Source: Prevotella sp. (GTDB lineage: Bacteria; Bacteroidota; Bacteroidia; Bacteroidales; Bacteroidaceae). From it: DNA of 64,000 nt. The position numbers and the translations under genes were made by a program. This document shows positions 15,440 to 24,430 of this stretch, in pieces (the first letter of the stretch is position 1; the number at the start of each line of letters is the position of its first letter). The notes beneath the pieces are model-generated. The model did no database searches and was not told where the DNA came from. It worked only from the letters and a program-made list of their open reading frames with translations. Where the stretch lies: assembly GCA_017447515.1 (NCBI GenBank), contig JAFSNG010000057.1:1-64000 (forward strand), in the 5' to 3' direction.

Positions 15440-17577
15440 AGACAATAGATCACTCTCTAGAACGCGTCTATCTGCAACTGTGTCATGCGAATTGCGGCTT
15501 GGCGATAGCTGAAATGGAAACCTATCTGGCTGCGTGGCCTGATGGCAAGTCTTCCGAGGCCCTGCGTGTCGTCAGGGAAGATTACGACCTCATGTCAGGT
15601 TACTGGCGCAGAGGCGTTGACGATGACCAGCGAGAGAAACAATACCAGTACCTGTTGCAACGCGTGTATGTGCTCTTTGCCAACATTGCCGTCCACCGTC
15701 GTCTGCAAACATCTTCGTTTCTGATGGGTATCTATCAGGGAGCCCGACAGGCGTCGCGTGACTGGTCGCTGTCAGCCATTCGCGGTGAGATGGAGAATTT
15801 CGTCAGCGAGATTGCCATGCTTGAGTTTGAGGCCGAGGACACCAGGGAAGAGAAGCACCGTTCGCTCTACAAGGCCCATCAGCAGCAGATGTCGGCATTG
15901 TTTAACTATATTTTCACGTCGCGTATGTGGACTGAGGGCGTTGGAAAGAACTTTACTGACCTGCTGTTGTCGCCGACGGTCGACAATATCGACCAGCAGC
16001 TCATTGTTTCGGCCATCATGCTCTCGTTGATGAATCAGTTTGATATCGTCAAGTTCCGCTTGCTGACCGACGTATATCGTCAGTCGCAGGACGAGCATGT
16101 TCGCCAGCGGGCCTTGGTCGGATGGGTGTTCTCGTTGGATCGTAACGTCGGGTTGGTCTATCCGGAGCAAAAGGAAATCATTGACAGCCTGTTGACGTCA
16201 GAAGCTATATGCCAAGAGCTGACGGAATTGCAGATACAGCTTATACTGACGCTGAATGCCGAAAAAGACAACGACATCATCCAGCGTGAAATCATGCCAA
16301 ACCTGATGAACAACGACGCCTTTCATATTACCCGCAATGGTATTGAGGAAAAGGAAGAGGACACATTGGAGGATATTCTGCATCCCGATGCCGCAGAAAG
16401 GCGTATGGAAAAGCTGGAAGCTAGTATGCAACGCGTCATTGACATGCAGAAAGAAGGTGTGGACGTCTATTTCTCCGGTTTCGCCCAAATGAAACGCTAC
16501 CCGTTCTTCTACGATATCGCCAACTGGTTCGTTCCGTTCTTCATACAACATCCTGATGTTGCGCAGTTCGTTGAGAGAATGGAGTGTTTTACCTTTGTGG
16601 AGTCGATACTTAACAAAGGGCCGTTCTGCAACAGCGACAAGTATTCATTCCTGATTGCTGCCAACGACGTCATCAGTCGCCTGCCGGCTTCCATGCGAGA
16701 TGCGATGAAGCGTAACGAGGCCTCGTTGGGCGAAATGGAGATTGGAGAGAATCAGTCGGCGGCCTATATCCGTCGTCTTTATCTGATGGATATATACCGT
16801 TTCTTCCGCCTGTTTCCTAACCGTTCGGCACTGAACAATCCGTTCGATGGGAATATTGCCGACAATGACATATTGAACTTCTTCGCTTTGGAGATGTTTA
16901 TGGAGACGCCGCTTGATGGCTATAAGCTCAGCGTTGTCCGCATGATGAAGAAACATCGGCTTGACAAGATGGCTCGTGCCGTGCTGAACACTTTCCCTGA
17001 CAATATGCGTGACGCACAGTTTTATGTATGGACCAATAGTTTCGAGAAAGCCCTGGAACTGGAACCGAACAATGTGCGTGCCTTAGCCGGTGCGGCGCGC
17101 TGGCAGTTCTCGTGCGGCGATTATGCGCAGGCTGATGACTACTACGACCGCTTGCTGTTGCTGGAACCTGAAAAGGTGAGCTATAAGCTGAACAAGGCTG
17201 TTTGTCTGGTGAAGCTGGAAGAGTACGAGGATGCGTTGAAACTGCTCTATCAGTTGGACTACGAGCATGGCGACGATGCTAATATCCAGCGCGTCTTTGC
17301 CTGGGCGCTAACCTGCGACGGTAAGTTGGAACAAGCCGACAAAGTCTATACCCAGTTGATTGCAGCCCAGCAGGCTACGGCAGAGGATTATCTGAACCAG
17401 GGCTATTGTCTGTGGCTCATGAAACGCATTGATGATGCTGTGGAGAGTTTCAGAAAATACATTGAACTGACGCCTGCCGAACAGCGCAACGACCCGCTTT
17501 TCGATTTCTTTTGGTTGAAAGACCGCGGTGTCGACATCATTCAGTTTAACATGATGATTGCATTGGTGCAGGGTTAA
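15436..17577 (+). CDS. TPR-repeat protein
   Basis: A 713-residue protein without a signal peptide or membrane segment. The C-terminal third (about 520-690) has clear TPR-like helix pairs, for example E-P-N-N-V-R-A-L-A-G-A-A-R-W-Q-F and the A-E-D-Y-L-N-Q-G-Y-C-L-W-L repeat. The N-terminal two thirds are helical with no domain I recognise. Its ATG overlaps the stop of the binding-protein-like lipoprotein, so both are made from one message, but a cytoplasmic TPR protein and a surface or periplasmic lipoprotein cannot meet directly. Function unknown. Confidence 0.85.
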   Translation: MKTIDHSLERVYLQLCHANCGLAIAEMETYLAAWPDGKSSEALRVVREDYDLMSGYWRRGVDDDQREKQYQYLLQRVYVLFANIAVHRRLQTSSFLMGIYQGARQASRDWSLSAIRGEMENFVSEIAMLEFEAEDTREEKHRSLYKAHQQQMSALFNYIFTSRMWTEGVGKNFTDLLLSPTVDNIDQQLIVSAIMLSLMNQFDIVKFRLLTDVYRQSQDEHVRQRALVGWVFSLDRNVGLVYPEQKEIIDSLLTSEAICQELTELQIQLILTLNAEKDNDIIQREIMPNLMNNDAFHITRNGIEEKEEDTLEDILHPDAAERRMEKLEASMQRVIDMQKEGVDVYFSGFAQMKRYPFFYDIANWFVPFFIQHPDVAQFVERMECFTFVESILNKGPFCNSDKYSFLIAANDVISRLPASMRDAMKRNEASLGEMEIGENQSAAYIRRLYLMDIYRFFRLFPNRSALNNPFDGNIADNDILNFFALEMFMETPLDGYKLSVVRMMKKHRLDKMARAVLNTFPDNMRDAQFYVWTNSFEKALELEPNNVRALAGAARWQFSCGDYAQADDYYDRLLLLEPEKVSYKLNKAVCLVKLEEYEDALKLLYQLDYEHGDDANIQRVFAWALTCDGKLEQADKVYTQLIAAQQATAEDYLNQGYCLWLMKRIDDAVESFRKYIELTPAEQRNDPLFDFFWLKDRGVDIIQFNMMIALVQG

Positions 17578-17600
17578 TTGCCTGCAAACGAGTGCGGTGT

Positions 17601-18860
17601 TTACAGGAACGGCTGTAGCAGGTGGGCAAACCATCCGCGGAACTTCTGCCATCCAGTACGGAACTCGTCCCACGTTTCTTCCGTCAGCTCGAAACTCTTC
17701 TGCTTGTCGCGCCAAAACATATCGTCCAGTTCCTTCGTCGTCGCCTTGTCCACAATGACGGCATTCTCCTCGAAGTCACACTTCAGACTGCGTGCATCCA
17801 GATTGGTACTGCCCACGGTGCAGTAGAGTCCGTCGACCATCATGATTTTCGAATGGTGGAAGCCCGGCTTGTAGAGCCATATGCGAGCGCCGCGCTTCAT
17901 CAGTTTGTGTGCCTGATACAGGGCACAGTCAGGCGTCAGAGGAATATCGCTCTTCGACGACAGCATGATTTCCACCTTCACGCCACGGCGTATAGCTCGT
18001 GTCAGTGCCTTGGTTACCGAGGGAATCAGCGTAAAGTAAGGGTTGATGATGTGTATCGAGTCCTTAGCCTGATTGATGGCGTTGATATAGAATGTGCGCA
18101 TGATTTTCGGCGTCACATGAGGCTCGCGATTGATGATACCAACCATCTTCGTGCCCTTCGTGCTGGTGGTGTCAGGTTTCAGTCCTTCAAACACGGTAGG
18201 CGTGCCGCCGCGATAGTATTTCATGCCGCTGACGTTTTCGCCAGTCGTTCTGTTCCAGATGCGGAAGAAGATGGCCTGCAACTCGTTCACGGCATCACCT
18301 TCTATGCGACAGTGCATGTCGCGCCATTCACCCACTTGCTCCGTGCCTTTAATATAATAGTCAGCCACATTCATGCCGCCTGTATAGGCAATCTTGCCGT
18401 CAATGACAACGATTTTGCGGTGGTCACGGCCGAAGATGTGGTTCACCCACGGGAATCGGATAGGGGAGTATTCCACGATGTCAATACTATCCTCGCGCAA
18501 CGCTTTCAGGTGGTATTTTTTCAGCGGCTGGTTGTTCGAATCGTTGCCGAAGCCGTCGAACATCGCTCTCACCTCCACGCCTTCCTTGCGTTTCTCGCGC
18601 AACAGGTCGAACAGCAGCGAGGCAATAGAGTCGTTGCGGAAATTGAAGTATTCAAGATGAATGCTGCTTTTGGCCTGACGAATAGCTCGGAACATATCGT
18701 CGAACTTTTCCTGTCCCGACATCAGCAGCGTGACGCTGTTGTCGTTTGAAAACTTGATGTTGCTCTCGCGCAAAGTCTGAACTATCAGCGAGTCGCTCGT
18801 CTGAGCACTCGCTGATAGTAATAACGTAGCAAAAACGGAGGTAATTATCGTACGAATCAT
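17601..18860 (-). CDS. Secreted phospholipase-D-like (cardiolipin-synthase-like) protein
   Basis: A 419-residue PLD-superfamily protein with two complete HKD motifs: H147-R-K149-x4-D154 and H336-S-K338-x4-D343, each followed by the G-G-M-N / G-S-T-N-L-D pattern of cardiolipin synthases. Instead of the usual N-terminal membrane helices it has a cleavable-looking signal peptide (1-20, ends S-A-S-A-Q), so the enzyme should work outside the cytoplasm. It begins 3 bases after the stop of the large regulator gene and is probably in the same operon. It could be a phosphatidyltransferase, a phospholipase or a nuclease; the motifs alone do not decide. Confidence 0.87.
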   Translation of the reverse strand: MIRTIITSVFATLLLSASAQTSDSLIVQTLRESNIKFSNDNSVTLLMSGQEKFDDMFRAIRQAKSSIHLEYFNFRNDSIASLLFDLLREKRKEGVEVRAMFDGFGNDSNNQPLKKYHLKALREDSIDIVEYSPIRFPWVNHIFGRDHRKIVVIDGKIAYTGGMNVADYYIKGTEQVGEWRDMHCRIEGDAVNELQAIFFRIWNRTTGENVSGMKYYRGGTPTVFEGLKPDTTSTKGTKMVGIINREPHVTPKIMRTFYINAINQAKDSIHIINPYFTLIPSVTKALTRAIRRGVKVEIMLSSKSDIPLTPDCALYQAHKLMKRGARIWLYKPGFHHSKIMMVDGLYCTVGSTNLDARSLKCDFEENAVIVDKATTKELDDMFWRDKQKSFELTEETWDEFRTGWQKFRGWFAHLLQPFL

Positions 18861-18863
18861 TGG

Positions 18864-21800
18864 TTATTTCTTGTATTTCATACGATATTCCAGCGGTGTC
18901 ATGCCGAACTTATCCTTGAAGATATTGGCAAAGTTCTCGGCAGTCATGAAACCGACGTTGATGGCCAGCTCGCTCATGTTGATGTTGGTGCTTACCAGCA
19001 GCGTGCAGGCGTGTTTCAGACGCAGGTCGCGGACAATTTCTGCCGGCGTCTTCGTCGTAATGGCGCGAACCTTGTGGTAGAACGGCACTCGACCCATGCC
19101 CATTGCCGTAGCCATCTCCTCCAGACTGATCTGGCCGCGACTCATGTTCTGCAATACAAATTGCTCGATATTGCGCATCAACTGCTGATCCATCGCGTCA
19201 CTCATCGAATAATCGCCAATGGTGTTTTCACCATAGTACTGCCGCATCAGTTCGCCACCCTTGTTACGCGGCTCTTCCTGCTCGTGCGGAGCCTCTTCAC
19301 GCTCGTGCGGAGCAACGGTCTCTGCGCCTTCTTCGCTACGCTGTTCGACAATGCCATCGTCGTCGTAAGTCATGGTGGCCGTCGTCATACTGGCATTGCG
19401 GCTTTCCAAACGACGCGTCTCACTGCCTTCGATGGTGTTACTATTCATTTCAATAGGTCCGAGACCCATCAGTTTGTTGAATCGCATCACGGCCTCTTGG
19501 ATGTTGAACGGCTTGGCCAGATAATCATCGGCACCGAGCGTGATATTTTGGTCTATCATGTCTTGCTGCGACAATACGCCGTCGGTCAACAACACGAACT
19601 TCGTTTTCTTCCTGCGCGGATCCATCTTAAACTGGTTGCACAGCTCGCTACCGGTCATCATGTCCATATCCTGCTTACATACAACGAGATCGGCATTCAG
19701 CATTTCGATGTCGGGTAGTGCATCCTTGATGTTGTCGTAGGTGTGGAAATTGTACACGTCGCGCAGGTGTGCTTTGACGAAATTCAGGAACTCGTGGTTC
19801 GAATCGATGAATACCACGTTGAATTTCTTGGCCTGCGAATCGAACTTGATAGGCTTGATTTCTGCCGTCAGCTCCTTCGTCGTAGAACCGATGTAAGCCA
19901 CTTCGCCGTGGTCGTTCAGTTCCATACGATCCTTGGCCGTCGACTCGGCCTTCTTCTCCGGATTCTCCAATGTCGACTGCATTTCCGAGATGCGCGTGAT
20001 GACCTGCAACAGTTGGAAATGCAGCGAGTTCAGCTGTTCTCGGCCTTCCATCGACTGCTCCTTTTCGGCCAGTGCTCCGATAATCGTCGTCATACGAGCC
20101 ATCGGCTGGCGAAGGTCTTCACTGGTGTTCTTGATTTCCTCGCGCTGGCGTCTCAACTCGTCAATCACGGTACGTTTGCTTCGCCATATCTTCCTGATTT
20201 TCTTGATACCATAGCGCCATACGAACAATACCACGATAGCGATAATAACGTAAACAGTCAGTGCCCACCACGAAATCCACCAAGGACGCCCGATGGTAAT
20301 TTCCAGTGTACGCTCCTGATTGCTCACGGCTCCGTCGGCACTGACGGCTTTCACGTGCAGGGTATATGTGCCGCTGCCCAGGTTGTTGAATCTGACGCCG
20401 TGCAATAGCGCATCGCCGTTGCGCCAATCGTTCTCCAGTCCTTCCATCCAGTACATGAATTGCAGACGCTCGCCCTTGTTGTAGTTACCGGCGGCAAACT
20501 TGATGGTTAGCGTGTTCTGGCTGTTAGCGAGTTCTATCTTGCTGATTTCGTTCAGTGCCGATGTAAGGATAATGCGGCCGTTGTACGAATGACCGGTCAG
20601 AATCTCTTCCTCTCCAATGAACAGCTGTGTCAACATGACACGAGGCAACGAATTCTGATCGTCTTTCGCCGTCTTGCGCACCCAGTTAACGCCATAAAGA
20701 CCTCCGAACAATACGTGTCCGTCAGTCTTGGCCAGAATGGAACCCATATTGAATTCGTTGCTCTGCAAACCGTCATAAACGCTGTAGTTGTACAACCCGT
20801 AAGCGAATGTTCCGTCCTCGTGGTTACGTTGTGTGACCACGCGGCTCAGTCCGTTGCTCGTCGTAATCCAAATGTTGTGGCGCCCGTCCTCAGCAATGCC
20901 GCAGATAGAGTTGTTGCACAGTCCGTCTTTCTCCGTCAGGTAGCTCAGTTCGTCCTTTACGGTGTTCAGGATGTTCAGACCTTCACGCGTTCCAACCCAA
21001 ATCAGTCCGCGCGAGTCCTCGAAAATCTGCGTGATATAGTTGTTGGTGAACGTCTGGATGTTCGTGGAATTACCTGTCAGCACTTGCTTCTCGCGTGTCG
21101 AGAGGTCGAGAATGACCAGTCCTTCAGCTGTACCGATGAGCATGCGGTTGTTTTGTCCGTAGAACAGTGCTGTGATGTTGTTCGTGTTCAGCATTCCGTT
21201 CTCACGCGTGTAGGACGAGAAGGTGTCCATCTTCGGATTATACACCTGCAAACCGCCATTGGTAGCTATCCACAGGTTTCCCGACTTATCGGCACACAGT
21301 GCATTGACGTGGTCGTCAATCAGCGTTCTCGCGCTGTCGCGGGCCGCAGAATAGATTTTGCCCACGCCGTTCTGAATACGTGTCACACCGTTCTGCTTCG
21401 AGCCTACCCACAGACTGCCGTCCGGCGTTGTAGCCATACACGATACCTTCGTACTGGCCAGCACACCGTTGTAGCCGATAACTCCGCGATTGCCCGTTCC
21501 GTACCACACGGTGCTGTCTCCGACTTGTGCCATTGCGGTGATGTCGCCCAGGAGATTCGTTGCGAACTTATAGATGCTGTTGCCGTAGTAAGCCACGCCC
21601 GATTTCTCGGTGCCCACCCACAACAGGTCGGTATCGTCCACATAAACGCTCTGCACGCCAATGACCTCGTCGCTGTTGCTTTTGTCGTTCACGCTCCGCG
21701 GCTGGACATTCTCCGTTTCCAAGGTCTTCGCGTCCACGCGTATCAGACCAGCGCGGTCGGTGCCAATCCAGATATTGCCTTCGCTGTCGCCTGCCATGCC

Positions 21801-22619
21801 GTTTACAATGTGGTCTACGGCTACACTGGTCAGACCCAATCGGTCGCCGAAGGTGGTATTCCACGTGTTCGCGCTCTTGTTGTAAATCATCAGTGTGCCT
21901 TGTCCGTACAACCAGATATTATCCTGCTGATCGGCATAGGCTTTCAGGCTCTTCGTCTTGCGCAAGTGGTTGGCGGCGATATAGTCTGTCTGCCAAACGG
22001 TAGTTTGTTGGCGCATAATGTCGCAACAAACCATTCGTCCGTCTTCGTACACGGCAATGGCACCGTCGCGGCACTCGCTCAGCGAACAGATAATTCCCTG
22101 CGGTATTCCGCGTGCGTCGTTGGTATAGCCGAACTCATAGCTTGTCTGCTGTTGCATGTTGTAAGCTACGATACCCTTGTTCGGTATCGACGCCCAGAAG
22201 TTCTTGTGGCGGTCAATGAACACGACGTTCGGCTTACCCTCAATACCCATGCTGGCGTACACCTGCTTCATGTCGCGCTCGAAGCTTTCCGTCTGCGGGT
22301 GGTAGATGCAGAAACCTGCCGAAGTCTCTATCCACAGGTTGCCGTCCAACATTTCCTGAATACTGATGATGTAACTGTCGGGCAGCGACGAGCCGTCCTG
22401 CGAATTACTCTGGAAGTTTTTGAACGTATAGCCATCCCATCTGTACAGTCCTGCCGGCGTTCCGAACCACATGTATCCTCGCTGGTCTTTCAGCACGCAG
22501 TTAATCTGGCTGCTGATAAGTCCGTTTCGGGCGTCCAGCGTTTTAAACATATAGACGCCAGCCGCTGCCAACGGCAGTGCCAGCATGATGACTATTAATA
22601 TTCGTTTCAGTCTGTTCAT
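18864..22619 (-). CDS. HTCS-like propeller/AraC regulator without phosphotransfer residues
   Basis: A 1251-residue inner-membrane regulator. Domains in order: N-terminal signal-anchor (5-25); about 14 two-component-regulator propeller repeats (30-640, motifs such as L-W-V-G-T and I-W-I-G-T); a Y_Y_Y domain (about 705-775); transmembrane helix (781-801); coiled coil and HisKA-like remnant (815-885); receiver-like domain (934-1055); an acidic linker; and an AraC HTH (about 1145-1250). The phospho-acceptor His is replaced by E834 in E-D-L-R-Q-P. The entire HATPase_c domain is absent (only about 45 residues lie between 890 and 934). The receiver Asp is replaced by K982, although D939, T1012 and K1036 remain. 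It should therefore signal without phosphorylation. There are no polysaccharide-utilisation genes nearby. Confidence 0.9.
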   Translation of the reverse strand: MNRLKRILIVIMLALPLAAAGVYMFKTLDARNGLISSQINCVLKDQRGYMWFGTPAGLYRWDGYTFKNFQSNSQDGSSLPDSYIISIQEMLDGNLWIETSAGFCIYHPQTESFERDMKQVYASMGIEGKPNVVFIDRHKNFWASIPNKGIVAYNMQQQTSYEFGYTNDARGIPQGIICSLSECRDGAIAVYEDGRMVCCDIMRQQTTVWQTDYIAANHLRKTKSLKAYADQQDNIWLYGQGTLMIYNKSANTWNTTFGDRLGLTSVAVDHIVNGMAGDSEGNIWIGTDRAGLIRVDAKTLETENVQPRSVNDKSNSDEVIGVQSVYVDDTDLLWVGTEKSGVAYYGNSIYKFATNLLGDITAMAQVGDSTVWYGTGNRGVIGYNGVLASTKVSCMATTPDGSLWVGSKQNGVTRIQNGVGKIYSAARDSARTLIDDHVNALCADKSGNLWIATNGGLQVYNPKMDTFSSYTRENGMLNTNNITALFYGQNNRMLIGTAEGLVILDLSTREKQVLTGNSTNIQTFTNNYITQIFEDSRGLIWVGTREGLNILNTVKDELSYLTEKDGLCNNSICGIAEDGRHNIWITTSNGLSRVVTQRNHEDGTFAYGLYNYSVYDGLQSNEFNMGSILAKTDGHVLFGGLYGVNWVRKTAKDDQNSLPRVMLTQLFIGEEEILTGHSYNGRIILTSALNEISKIELANSQNTLTIKFAAGNYNKGERLQFMYWMEGLENDWRNGDALLHGVRFNNLGSGTYTLHVKAVSADGAVSNQERTLEITIGRPWWISWWALTVYVIIAIVVLFVWRYGIKKIRKIWRSKRTVIDELRRQREEIKNTSEDLRQPMARMTTIIGALAEKEQSMEGREQLNSLHFQLLQVITRISEMQSTLENPEKKAESTAKDRMELNDHGEVAYIGSTTKELTAEIKPIKFDSQAKKFNVVFIDSNHEFLNFVKAHLRDVYNFHTYDNIKDALPDIEMLNADLVVCKQDMDMMTGSELCNQFKMDPRRKKTKFVLLTDGVLSQQDMIDQNITLGADDYLAKPFNIQEAVMRFNKLMGLGPIEMNSNTIEGSETRRLESRNASMTTATMTYDDDGIVEQRSEEGAETVAPHEREEAPHEQEEPRNKGGELMRQYYGENTIGDYSMSDAMDQQLMRNIEQFVLQNMSRGQISLEEMATAMGMGRVPFYHKVRAITTKTPAEIVRDLRLKHACTLLVSTNINMSELAINVGFMTAENFANIFKDKFGMTPLEYRMKYKK
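19271..19312. repeat. Two tandem 21-bp units in the regulator linker
   Basis: Two adjacent 21-base copies differing at three positions encode a repeated seven-residue unit (A-P-H-E-R-E-E / A-P-H-E-Q-E-E) in the acidic linker between the receiver-like and AraC domains. Confidence 0.65.
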
Positions 22620-22685
22620 ATCTTATAATTCTTCTATCTTCTTTTAACTTCTGAGGCCAAAGGCCGATAACTTCTTCTCACTACT

Positions 22686-23657
22686 TTACAAAACGCACGC
22701 ATAGCGGTCAACGATTCCGAGCAGCCGTTGCTCTTCGTCTACTACCAACACGTTGTGTATTTTGTGCCGGTTCATCGTTTTCTGAATCTCGGCAATCTTC
22801 GTCTGCGGCCCTACCATTTTTGGTGTCCGCGTCATAATGTCTCCTACCGTTCGGTCGAAGAACCGCGCCTGCCATTTCTCCATCGCGCGGCGGATGTCAC
22901 CGTCGGTGATGAGGCCAACGACCTTCTCACCTCTTTCTTCTGACCTCTCGCCTCTTTCTACTGCCACGCCCAGTCCCAGCTTGCCTTTGCTCACCAGTAT
23001 GATGGCTTCGCCCAAGTGCATCTCTTCCGTCAGCAGCGGCAGGTTTTCCGTTATCATCACGTCCTGAGCCGTTGTCAGCAGTCGCTTGCCCAGCTCACCG
23101 CCGGGGTGGAACTGTGCGAAGTCCTGCGGCTGGAAGTTCCTTTGTTCCATCAGTGCCACAGCCAGCGCGTCGCCCATTACCAATGTCGCTGTCGTCGAAC
23201 TGGTCGGCGCGAGGTTCAGCGGGCAGGCTTCCTTTGCTACGCTGACGTTCAGGTGGCACGTCGAATATTTTGCCAACAGCGACTGCGGATTACCGGTCAT
23301 GGCGATGATGGGAATTTCCATGTGCAACACCATCGGAATAAATCGCAGCAGCTCGTCCGTCTGCCCGGAATTCGAGATGGCAATCACCACGTCGCCGGCC
23401 GACATCACGCCGAGGTCGCCGTGGTAAACGTCCAGCGGATTCACGAAGAACGACGGGGTGCCTGTCGACGCTAGTGTCGCGGCAATCTTCGCTCCGATGT
23501 GTCCGCTCTTGCCTACGCCTGTTACGATGACCTTGCCATGACACTGCATCATCAGTTCCACGGCGCGGTCGAACTCTTCGTCCATCTTCGGTATCAGGTC
23601 AAGCACCGCCTGTGCCTCGTCCTTGATACATTGTATTGCGTAGTCTCGTATCGTCAT
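22686..23657 (-). CDS. kdsD: D-arabinose-5-phosphate isomerase
   Basis: Converts ribulose 5-phosphate to arabinose 5-phosphate for Kdo synthesis. The 323-residue protein has an N-terminal SIS sugar-isomerase domain (T-G-V-G-K-S-G-H-I-G near 47-56, A-I-S-N-S-G-Q-T-D-E near 92-101) and two CBS domains (about 205-320), ending in H-K-I-H-N-V-L-V-V-D. The first CBS domain carries an odd charged insert, E-R-G-E-R-S-E-E-R-G-E-K, encoded by repeat-like DNA (22923-22965). The start overlaps the kdsA stop by four bases, so the two Kdo genes are coupled. Confidence 0.94.
   Translation of the reverse strand: MTIRDYAIQCIKDEAQAVLDLIPKMDEEFDRAVELMMQCHGKVIVTGVGKSGHIGAKIAATLASTGTPSFFVNPLDVYHGDLGVMSAGDVVIAISNSGQTDELLRFIPMVLHMEIPIIAMTGNPQSLLAKYSTCHLNVSVAKEACPLNLAPTSSTTATLVMGDALAVALMEQRNFQPQDFAQFHPGGELGKRLLTTAQDVMITENLPLLTEEMHLGEAIILVSKGKLGLGVAVERGERSEERGEKVVGLITDGDIRRAMEKWQARFFDRTVGDIMTRTPKMVGPQTKIAEIQKTMNRHKIHNVLVVDEEQRLLGIVDRYACVL
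22923..22965. repeat. Spacer-type purine repeat inside kdsD
   Basis: On the coding strand this stretch reads as degenerate copies of a unit like agaggtgagaag / agaggcgagaggt, the same style as the mreC-mreD spacer (32897-32943). It is in frame and adds about 8-12 residues between conserved CBS segments. Confidence 0.55.
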
Positions 23658-24415
23658 TCTCTTACCAATTTTGCGACCAAATCGCCAAGCGCACTGAGCT
23701 CCAGCATGTTTGCGGCGTCGCTCAAGCCCGCGTCCGGGGTGGGGTGGACCTCAAAGAAAAAGCCTGTCGCGCCGAAGGCCTTCGCCGCCAGTGCCATCTG
23801 GGGGACAAACCGCCTGTCGCCGCCAGTCTTGCCGTCGCTGCCGCCCGGGCGTTGCACGCTGTGGGTGCAGTCCATGATGACTGTCTCTGCCAATTCCAAC
23901 ATATCGGGAATGTTACGGAAGTCCACCACGAGGTTGTTATAGCCCATCATGTTGCCGCGCTCCGTCAGCCAAACGTCCTTGGCTCCGGCGTCGCGGGCTT
24001 TCTCCAGCGGATATCGCATATCGCGACCGCTCAGGAACTGGGCTTTCTTGATGTTTACGATTTTGCCCGTGCGAGCAGCAGCTGTCAGCAGGTCAGTCTG
24101 CCGGCACAGGAAGGCGGGTATCTGGATGACGTCCACCACCTCACCCGCAGGCTTGGCCTGCCAGCTTTCGTGGATGTCCGTCAACAGCCGCAGACCGTAT
24201 TTCGCCTTTACGTCGGCCAGCATCTGCAATCCGCGGTCGATGCCCGGGCCGCGGAACGACGTTACCGACGTCCTGTTGGCCTTGTCGAACGAGGCTTTGA
24301 AGATGATGTCCGTGCCTAATTGCCGGTTAATGTCCACCAGCTTGGCAGCCACGGTGTCCAGCAACTCCGCTGACTCTATCACGCACGGTCCGGCTATCAA
24401 TACAGGTCTTTTCAT
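23654..24415 (-). CDS. kdsA: 3-deoxy-8-phosphooctulonate (Kdo8P) synthase
   Basis: Condenses arabinose 5-phosphate with phosphoenolpyruvate to Kdo 8-phosphate for lipid A/core assembly. The 253-residue TIM barrel shows A-G-P-C-V-I-E-S with C11, plus the His of M-D-C-T-H-S, the Glu of F-F-F-E-V-H-P and the Asp of P-D-A-G-L-S-D. These four correspond to the ligands of metal-dependent Kdo8P synthases (the E. coli enzyme has Asn instead of Cys), so a metal-dependent enzyme is expected. It overlaps kdsD by four bases and follows the SpoIIE-type phosphatase gene by 15 bases. Confidence 0.95.
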   Translation of the reverse strand: MKRPVLIAGPCVIESAELLDTVAAKLVDINRQLGTDIIFKASFDKANRTSVTSFRGPGIDRGLQMLADVKAKYGLRLLTDIHESWQAKPAGEVVDVIQIPAFLCRQTDLLTAAARTGKIVNIKKAQFLSGRDMRYPLEKARDAGAKDVWLTERGNMMGYNNLVVDFRNIPDMLELAETVIMDCTHSVQRPGGSDGKTGGDRRFVPQMALAAKAFGATGFFFEVHPTPDAGLSDAANMLELSALGDLVAKLVRE

Positions 24416-24430
24416 GCTGCTGCCTATACT

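Noticed and set aside
20589..22598. A 669-codon open frame on the plus strand opposite the large regulator gene
   Set aside because: It is a frame-shadow of the regulator: no recognisable domain, odd residue use and no promoter, while the opposite strand encodes clear propeller repeats.
18864..22619. Polysaccharide utilisation locus regulator
   Set aside because: No SusC, SusD or glycoside hydrolase gene is found anywhere near; the HTCS-like protein may not control a PUL.
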